A stretch of 64,000 nt of DNA, from contig NZ_LT629703.1 in assembly GCF_900103365.1 (NCBI RefSeq), positions 186,001 to 250,000 on the forward strand, in the 5' to 3' direction. Below, piece after piece: positions 55,874 to 64,000 of this stretch; position 1 is the stretch's first letter, and every line of letters begins with the position of its first letter. The position numbers and the translations under genes were made by a program. Under the pieces are notes generated by a model. That model ran no database searches, had not been told where the DNA came from, and worked only from the letters and a program-made list of their open reading frames with translations. The DNA comes from Afipia sp. GAS231. Its GTDB lineage: Bacteria > Pseudomonadota > Alphaproteobacteria > Rhizobiales > Xanthobacteraceae.

Positions 55874-57010
55874 TCAGCCCTTGGCGGGGTTGATCAGGAA
55901 TTTCTCGCCGGTGGCGCGCTTGTTGTAGACGGCGATGTTGGACATCTGCAGCACTTCGGGCAGCGACACCACCTGGGTGTAATGGCTGGCGAAGGTGGTC
56001 TTCAACTCGGACGCCACGCGCTGGCGCAACCGGCCGATGTCGGCCGGGCCGATCTTCTGCAGGAACGGCGTCAACAGCCAGCCGCTGACCGCCCAGGTCA
56101 GGCCAAACGCCCGGCTCAATTCGGTCGGACCGGTGTTGAGGCTGCCGTAGATATAGACCTGCTTGAACACGCTCGAACCGTAGCGGCTGTACTCCTTGGC
56201 GGTCTTGTTGGCCGCGATTTCCATCGCGGTCAGGATCTGGCTGGCGAGCTTGCCGCCGCCGATGGCGTCGAACGCGATGGTGGCGCCAGTCTCAACCAGC
56301 GCGTTGGTCAAATCGTCCATGAAGGTCGGCGCAGTGGAATCGACGACATGCTTGGCGCCGATCTTGTGCAGGATGTCGGCCTGCTCCTTGCTGCGGACGA
56401 TGTTGACGAGGCCGATGCCGTCCTTGAGGCAGATCTTGTTGAGCATCTGCCCGAGGTTGGAGGCTGCCGCGGTATGTACCAGCGCCTTGTGGTTCTCGCG
56501 CCGCATGGTCTCGGTCATGCCAAGCGCCGTCAGCGGATTGACGAACCACGACGCGCCGTCGGCAGCGGTGGCGCCGGCCGGCAGCTCCATCACGTCCCTC
56601 ACCTTCATGGTGCGATATTGCGAGTACATCGCGCCGCCGATGGCGGAGACCGTCTTGCCCATCAGCGCCTTGGCGGCATCCGACGATCCGGTCCGGACCA
56701 CCGTTCCGGCGCCCTCGTTGCCGACCGGCAGCGATTGATCGAGCCGCGCGCCCATCATCTTCACCGCTGCGTCCGGCATCTTCGCGGTGATCACGGGAGC
56801 GTCTTTCGAACCGGAGACGACCGCGGTCGACATGTCGGCCGGACCGATCAGGAGCCCGAGATCGGACGGGTTGATCGGCGTCGCCTCGATGCGGACCACG
56901 ACTTCGTCCTCGGCCGGCTCGGGCGTCGGGATATTCATCAGCGACAGTTCGAGTTCGCCGCTCTTCTTGAGCAGCGAACGCAGTTGCAGCCCGGTCTTGC
57001 CGTCACTCAT
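55874..57010 (-). CDS. MDR-family zinc-binding-type dehydrogenase
   Basis: A 378-residue medium-chain dehydrogenase/reductase. The N-terminal GroES-like half has DEVVVRIEATPINPSDLGLL and PVGNEGAGTVVRTGSSDAAK; the Rossmann half contains ALVHTAAASNLGQMLNKICL and IAFDAIGGGKLASQILTAME. No structural-zinc Cys cluster is visible. The wording NPSDLGLLIGPADMS resembles bacterial quinone-reductase-like members whose substrates are unknown. It lies 47 bp downstream of enolase on the same strand and ends at a terminator, so it is probably co-transcribed with eno. Confidence 0.87.
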   Translation of the reverse strand: MSDGKTGLQLRSLLKKSGELELSLMNIPTPEPAEDEVVVRIEATPINPSDLGLLIGPADMSTAVVSGSKDAPVITAKMPDAAVKMMGARLDQSLPVGNEGAGTVVRTGSSDAAKALMGKTVSAIGGAMYSQYRTMKVRDVMELPAGATAADGASWFVNPLTALGMTETMRRENHKALVHTAAASNLGQMLNKICLKDGIGLVNIVRSKEQADILHKIGAKHVVDSTAPTFMDDLTNALVETGATIAFDAIGGGKLASQILTAMEIAANKTAKEYSRYGSSVFKQVYIYGSLNTGPTELSRAFGLTWAVSGWLLTPFLQKIGPADIGRLRQRVASELKTTFASHYTQVVSLPEVLQMSNIAVYNKRATGEKFLINPAKG

Positions 57011-57057
57011 CGCAAATCCTCCCGTTTGTATTTGTTATATCTGGATGCGCCGGCGCC

Positions 57058-58954
<1,897 letters not shown>

Positions 58955-59002
58955 ACCGAACGGCTGGTTGAACCGAACGGCCGGCCGTTCCGACCACCGC
59001 AC

Positions 59003-59863
59003 ATGCCAATCTCGCCCTCCGTCGTCATCCGACTTTCCACAACTCTCTGCCTGTTGGGGATGCTTTCGAGCGCCTCCGCCGCGCCGGCCTCATCCGAGGA
59101 CCGCTATATTGCTACGCGCGATGCCGCGATCGAAAAAATCTCGAAGCTGTATGACGACAGCAAGGGCGACGAGGCCACCAAGGCCGAAGAGGCTGCCACA
59201 GCAGATCTTCTCGCACAGCTGAAGGTGATCCTGGCCGAAGGCGATCGCCAGGGCTTTGGCCCGGCCAAGCCGAATATCGGAAGCTACTACGAGGGCGACG
59301 AAGACTTCGGAACGCTGGACGGCCTGCGCTTCGAGTCCCTGCTCGGCGAGAACGGACAGAAGGCCGGCAGCACCGGCAAGAACGACAAGTACATCGAGCC
59401 GAAGTCGCAGATCGTCGTCACCACGGGAACGATGTTCGAGCGCTGGCTGCGCGCCCACAAGGAAATTCCGCAAGCGACAACCAAGGCGCTCGGCGACGAA
59501 AGCGCCTACACAAGGGCGATCTCGAACGGCTCGGCGGTGGTCAAATTCGCTTCGCTGCCGATTGCAAAACCTTCCGGTGCGACGTTTGCCTACGCCATGC
59601 TCGCGGCGCGGACCCAATCCGAAATGCCCGATGCCTCGGGTGAAGTGATCGTTGCCGCCATCGCCAACGGCGAGGTCTATGTCGCCGAGGGATCGATCAC
59701 GCCAAAGGTCAGGGTTGCGGCCTGCGTTGCCCAGAAGAAAGCCAAGCCGGAGGACGACGAGGCCTATGCGCGCTGCTTCAGGCAGCGCGCGCCCAAGGAA
59801 CCTGCCTTCAGGCAAGCGATCGCGCAGGCTCAGGCCCTGCTGACTGCTGCCCTTGGAAGATAG
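59003..59863 (+). CDS. Exported protein of unknown function, paralogue A
   Basis: A 286-residue secreted protein. The signal peptide (VVIRLSTTLCLLGMLSSASA) is followed by an acidic/helical segment DRYIATRDAAIEKISKLYDD, then a globular region with YIEPKSQIVVTTGTMFERWL and VVKFASLPIAKPSGATFAYA and a C-terminal helix. Two mature cysteines (VAACVAQ, ARCFRQR) could form a disulfide. It is clearly related along its whole length to the next gene. No known domain is recognised. It lies 48 bp after queF, possibly in the same transcript. Confidence 0.75.
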   Translation: MPISPSVVIRLSTTLCLLGMLSSASAAPASSEDRYIATRDAAIEKISKLYDDSKGDEATKAEEAATADLLAQLKVILAEGDRQGFGPAKPNIGSYYEGDEDFGTLDGLRFESLLGENGQKAGSTGKNDKYIEPKSQIVVTTGTMFERWLRAHKEIPQATTKALGDESAYTRAISNGSAVVKFASLPIAKPSGATFAYAMLAARTQSEMPDASGEVIVAAIANGEVYVAEGSITPKVRVAACVAQKKAKPEDDEAYARCFRQRAPKEPAFRQAIAQAQALLTAALGR

Positions 59864-59911
59864 CTAGACATCCGCGATGAACCGAACAACCTGTCATTTC
59901 GACCACCGCAC

Positions 59912-60889
59912 ATGAAAAATCCAGCTTCCGTCGTCATCCGACTGGCCGCTGCATCCTGCCTGCTGGGGATGCTTTCGAACGCCAACGCCGCACCCGTCTC
60001 GCCCGAGGACCGCTACATCGCGGCGCGCGACGCTGCGATCGCGAAAATCTCGAAACTGTATGACGCTAAAAAGGACGATGAGGCCGAGAAGGCCGAAAAG
60101 GCTGCCGGCCCCGATCTCTTCGCGCAGATGAAGGCGATTTTGGCCGAACCCGATCGCAAGGGATTTGGCCCGGCCAAACTCAACCTCGACGCCTACTCCA
60201 AGGGCGACCAGGGCTTTGGCCTGCTCGACGGCCTGCGCTACGACTCACTCGTCGGCGAAAACGGCGAGAAGGCCGGCGAAAACGGCGCCGACGGCAAGTA
60301 TGTCGAACCGAAGTCGCACATCATCGTCACGACGCAGTCGCTGCTGGAGCGCTGGTTGCGCGGACACAAGGACTGGTGGGGCAAGAACACCGCGGACGTC
60401 AAGAACGTATCGCCGCAGACGGCAACGGCGCTGAAGGAAGAAGCGTTCTACACCCAGGCGATTTCGACGGACGCAGCGGTGATCAACTTCAACGAATTGC
60501 CGATCGCCAAACCGACTTCCGCTACCCTTGCCGTTGCGATGTTGAGCGGACGAACCCAGGACACCGCGCCCGAAGCGGCGGATGAAGTGTTCGTTTCGGC
60601 GCTGGCGAACGGCAAGGCTTACGTCGCCTACAGCACGATCAAGCCCAAGGTGGAAATCCCGGCCTGCCTGGCGATCAAGGCCGACTACAACAAGAAGGCC
60701 GAAAAGGCTGGCGATGATCTCAATTCCAATCGCATCGGCAAGAAGGCCTACGACAAGCTCCCCGACTTCAGGCAGCAAGGCGAAGACGCCTACAAGAAGT
60801 GCTTCACCCAGCGCGCCCCGCAACAGCCGTCATTCGCCGAAGCAACCAGGCAGGCGCAGGTGCTGCTGGCGGAGGCAATCGAAAAATAG
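59912..60889 (+). CDS. Exported protein of unknown function, paralogue B
   Basis: A 325-residue paralogue of the preceding gene: SVVIRLAAASCLLGMLSNAN signal, DRYIAARDAAIAKISKLYD, YVEPKSHIIVTTQSLLERWL, INFNELPIAKPTSATLAVAM and the same final Cys pair (IPACLAI, KKCFTQR). It carries two insertions relative to copy A, GHKDWWGKNTADVKNVSPQ and a Lys-rich stretch KKAEKAGDDLNSNRIGKKAY. The nucleotides just before both ATGs are the same (CGACCACCGCAC), showing that the duplication took the leader along. Function unknown; a periplasmic location is inferred from the signal peptides. Confidence 0.75.
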   Translation: MKNPASVVIRLAAASCLLGMLSNANAAPVSPEDRYIAARDAAIAKISKLYDAKKDDEAEKAEKAAGPDLFAQMKAILAEPDRKGFGPAKLNLDAYSKGDQGFGLLDGLRYDSLVGENGEKAGENGADGKYVEPKSHIIVTTQSLLERWLRGHKDWWGKNTADVKNVSPQTATALKEEAFYTQAISTDAAVINFNELPIAKPTSATLAVAMLSGRTQDTAPEAADEVFVSALANGKAYVAYSTIKPKVEIPACLAIKADYNKKAEKAGDDLNSNRIGKKAYDKLPDFRQQGEDAYKKCFTQRAPQQPSFAEATRQAQVLLAEAIEK

Positions 60890-60895
60890 CGCGCG

Positions 60896-62101
60896 CTAGG
60901 GCGCGACGTCGGGCCTCGCCGCCGCGTCCGCCGGCCGCGTCTGACGCAACAGCTTCGCGCAGACAAAGCCGAGCGCGATGATGACAGCGGCGGCGGCGAG
61001 CAAGGTCGGGGTCTTACCGGCGTGCAGGATGCCGAAGCCGTAGGCGATCGGCCCGATGGTCTGGCCCATGAAGAAGAAAAACGAATGCAACGACAGCGCG
61101 GTCGCGCGCGCTTCCACCGACAGCTCGCTGGCGAACACCTGCAGGCAGCCGTGGATCATGTAGAAACCCCAGCCCATGAAGATCAGGCTCAGGGTTTGCA
61201 GTTTCCATCCCGGTCCCGCCGCGACCGCCATGAGCTGCAGCCCGACCAGTGCAGCGCCTGCGATCATCATGCCGTTGACGCCGATCCTCGGGAGCAACCG
61301 CGAAACGGTCAGCGTGTAGACCAGGCCGCCGATAGCAAAGCCCGCGATCACGATGCCGGCGATCGAGAGCGAGGTTTCGCCGAGATCGAACAGGAACGAT
61401 GCGATATAGGGAAACAGGCCGAGCACGCAGCAGCCCTCGAGGAACACCGCCGCGTAACAAAAGACATTGGGATTGGCGAAGATGGTGCGGTAGCCATGGC
61501 GCAGCGCCGCAAGGTTGGTCCTGGGCGGCTGCGTCAGCGCGGCGCCGCGAAAACCCATGAGGACCGCGGCGGAGGCGACGATGACCAACACGCCGAGCAC
61601 GGCCAACACGCCGCGCCAGCCCAGGAAATCGCCGATCAGGCCCGAGACCGATGCGCCCAGCAGGTTGCCGGTCATCGAACCCATCAGCGTGCGGCCGATC
61701 GCGATCTGCCGTTTTTCGGGCCCGACCAGATCGCTGGTGAGACTGAGCGCCACCGGAAATACGCCGCCGGAGCCAATGCCGGCCAGAATCCGCGAGGCGA
61801 ACAATAGCCAGAACGAGGTCGACATCGCGCCGAGGATGTTGGCAACGCCGAGCAGCATCAGGCACACCACCATCAGCCGCGCCTTGCCGAACAGGTCGGC
61901 GGCCGCACCCAGCACCGGCTGGATGATCGCGAACGTGAAGGCGAAGACGGAGGCGAAGCTTGCTGCGGTCGCGATGCTGATACCGAAATCGTCGGCGACG
62001 TGCGGCAACACCGGATCGAGGGCGCGCGCCGACAGGCTGGCCGCGAAGGTCGCAAGCGTGATGATGTTGAGCGCCGGCGGCAGACGGCTCGACGCGGTCA
62101 C
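60896..62101 (-). CDS. MFS transporter (DHA1-like)
   Basis: A 401-residue, 12-helix major facilitator. The loop 2-3 signature appears as GAAADLFGKARLMVVCLMLL, and antiporter-like motif C glycine pattern as GLIGDFLGWRGVLAVLGVLV. The second half begins around TIFANPNVFCYAAVFLEGCC. The type suggests drug or small-metabolite efflux; the substrate is unknown. It starts 16 bp after kdsA on the same strand, so it is probably co-transcribed; it is convergent with paralogue B (6 bp apart). Confidence 0.9.
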   Translation of the reverse strand: MTASSRLPPALNIITLATFAASLSARALDPVLPHVADDFGISIATAASFASVFAFTFAIIQPVLGAAADLFGKARLMVVCLMLLGVANILGAMSTSFWLLFASRILAGIGSGGVFPVALSLTSDLVGPEKRQIAIGRTLMGSMTGNLLGASVSGLIGDFLGWRGVLAVLGVLVIVASAAVLMGFRGAALTQPPRTNLAALRHGYRTIFANPNVFCYAAVFLEGCCVLGLFPYIASFLFDLGETSLSIAGIVIAGFAIGGLVYTLTVSRLLPRIGVNGMMIAGAALVGLQLMAVAAGPGWKLQTLSLIFMGWGFYMIHGCLQVFASELSVEARATALSLHSFFFFMGQTIGPIAYGFGILHAGKTPTLLAAAAVIIALGFVCAKLLRQTRPADAAARPDVAP

Positions 62102-62117
62102 GATCGTAACCGCGGCA

Positions 62118-62981
<864 letters not shown>

Positions 62982-63072
62982 GGGATTTTCCTTCTTCCGG
63001 CGCGGACCATGCCGGTCCGCGCTATCAGGATCAACCCCGTAAGGCCCCTGAATATCAGGGTTGCGTAGCCGG

Positions 63073-63399
63073 TTACTTCACCGACGAGAATGGCGTCGGC
63101 ACCAGCAATTGACTGACGATGTTGTCGATGATCTGGCCGCCTTCCTCAGACTTGGCCCGCCCGGCGATCCAGTCGGGATCGGACTGAAATGCCGTCCATT
63201 TCTTTTCGCGATCGGCGAGCGAATCCCAGGCCACGAAATAGGTCAGTTCCTGATTGGAGGTGCCGATCAGCGTGGTGAAGAACCCGGCCTGCTTGATGCC
63301 GTGCTTTTCCCACAGCTTCAGCGTGAGCGTGTCGAAGCGTTTCATCAGTGCCGGCAGGCGGCCCGGCAGACAGCGATAGACGCGCATTTCCATAATCAT
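63073..63399 (-). CDS. NIPSNAP-family protein
   Basis: A 108-residue dimeric alpha-beta barrel protein: [40 protein letters not shown] and [16 protein letters not shown] are typical of NIPSNAP. The ATG at 63399 is chosen because GAGGGAG lies 9 nt upstream; a GTG at 63408 would leave the site too close. The molecular function of bacterial NIPSNAP proteins is unknown. Position between pyrG and kdsA is common in this group of bacteria. Confidence 0.85.
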   Translation of the reverse strand: MIMEMRVYRCLPGRLPALMKRFDTLTLKLWEKHGIKQAGFFTTLIGTSNQELTYFVAWDSLADREKKWTAFQSDPDWIAGRAKSEEGGQIIDNIVSQLLVPTPFSSVK

Positions 63400-63493
63400 C
63401 GGCTTCACTCCCTCGATTTATTGTTCTTGCAGGTCACGGGAGCGGTTTGTCGCAACAATTGGCGCGTTCGTCAAAGACAACCGGTGGTGGGGA

Positions 63494-64000
63494 TCAAACC
63501 AGCCGCGACTGCACCACCGCCGCCTGAACGAACGACGCGAACAAGGGATGCGGCTCGAACGGCCGCGACTTCAGTTCGGGGTGGAATTGCACGCCGATAA
63601 ACCAGGGATGGTCCTCGTATTCGACGATCTCCGGCAACACGCCGTCGGGCGAGAGCCCCGAGAAGCGCAGGCCGTGCTGCTCGAGCCGGTCCTTGTAGGC
63701 GGTGTTGACCTCGTAGCGATGACGGTGGCGTTCCGAAATCTCGGTGGCGCCGCCGTAGACCTGCGATACCCGGCTGCCGCGGTTCAGCGCCGCCGGATAG
63801 GCGCCGAGCCGCATGGTGCCGCCGAGGTCGCCGACCTTCGAGCGCTTTTCGAGCTCGTTGCCGCGCAGCCATTCCGTCATCAGGCCGACCAGCGGCTCTT
63901 TCGTTGGACCGAACTCGGTGGAGTTGGCGTCCTCGATGCCGACCAGATTGCGCGCGGCTTCGATCACAGCCATCTGCATCCCGAAACAGATGCCGAAATA
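63494..64000 (-). CDS. pyrG: CTP synthase, C-terminal amidotransferase part (cut by window edge)
   Basis: Glutaminase half of CTP synthase, which aminates UTP to CTP. The frame enters at 64000 and reads [20 protein letters not shown], with the nucleophile cysteine in GICFGMQ, then [29 protein letters not shown] and the catalytic His-Glu in [19 protein letters not shown]. The stop is at 63494. The N-terminal synthase domain lies outside the window. Confidence 0.96.
   Translation of the reverse strand, partial: YFGICFGMQMAVIEAARNLVGIEDANSTEFGPTKEPLVGLMTEWLRGNELEKRSKVGDLGGTMRLGAYPAALNRGSRVSQVYGGATEISERHRHRYEVNTAYKDRLEQHGLRFSGLSPDGVLPEIVEYEDHPWFIGVQFHPELKSRPFEPHPLFASFVQAAVVQSRLV

Overview
The window reads as chromosomal DNA of a Bradyrhizobium-type alphaproteobacterium (Nitrobacteraceae). 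The signs are high GC with strong third-position GC bias (which creates many long antisense shadow ORFs), the order dgt-argS-SPOR-nagZ-scpA-scpB-tatABC-serS, an E1 beta subunit of pyruvate dehydrogenase carrying its own lipoyl domain, a DUF5076 gene inside the pdh operon, and several dispersed repeat families I associate with Bradyrhizobium. This assignment is inference from gene content; no search was run.

Layout. 1-10,153 (minus): a housekeeping block with serS (cut by the window edge), tatC/B/A, scpB/scpA, nagZ, a SPOR-domain envelope protein, argS and a dGTPase-like gene. 10,261-22,992: erpA, a TIGR03032/DUF4915-type protein divergent from a large autotransporter, a hybrid histidine kinase, an RND efflux pump with its adaptor, exonuclease III and a DUF5946 protein. 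22,993-26,913 (minus): cytochrome P450, ilvD and an exoR-like Sel1 gene that overlaps ilvD. 26,914-29,089 is a repeat-rich accessory island holding an IS110-family element with structured non-coding flanks. 29,090-36,503: an argininosuccinate-lyase-like paralogue, then on the plus strand four small genes followed by a tightly packed manA / GT4 fusion / GH130 operon. 36,549-42,996: two genes of unknown function, a PAS histidine kinase and the classic divergent oxyR-katG pair with a strong katG terminator. 43,072-47,233 (minus): a VOC protein, an oxidoreductase translationally coupled to a membrane coiled-coil protein with a 142-residue internal repeat, and a Bug-type periplasmic binding protein. 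47,362-58,341 (minus): threonine synthase-like gene, lpdA, pdhC, DUF5076, pdhB, pdhA, an FtsB/DivIC-like gene, an FMN reductase, an MDR oxidoreductase and enolase. 58,475-60,889 (plus): queF and two tandem paralogous exported proteins. 60,896-64,000 (minus): MFS transporter, kdsA, a NIPSNAP-like protein and the C-terminal part of pyrG.

How it works together. Most of the window is core metabolism and envelope biology: glycolysis to acetyl-CoA (eno, pdhABC, lpdA), Kdo synthesis (kdsA), Tat export, chromosome segregation (scpAB), and peptidoglycan recycling and septation (nagZ, SPOR, ftsB-like). Peroxide defence is oxyR/katG. The parts most worth a second look are the IS110 element with candidate guide (bridge) RNA, the mannose-centred manA/GT4/GH130 operon with its upstream small genes, the repeated coiled-coil membrane protein, and the tandem pair of exported proteins of unknown function. 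No CRISPR array, rRNA or tRNA gene was recognised.
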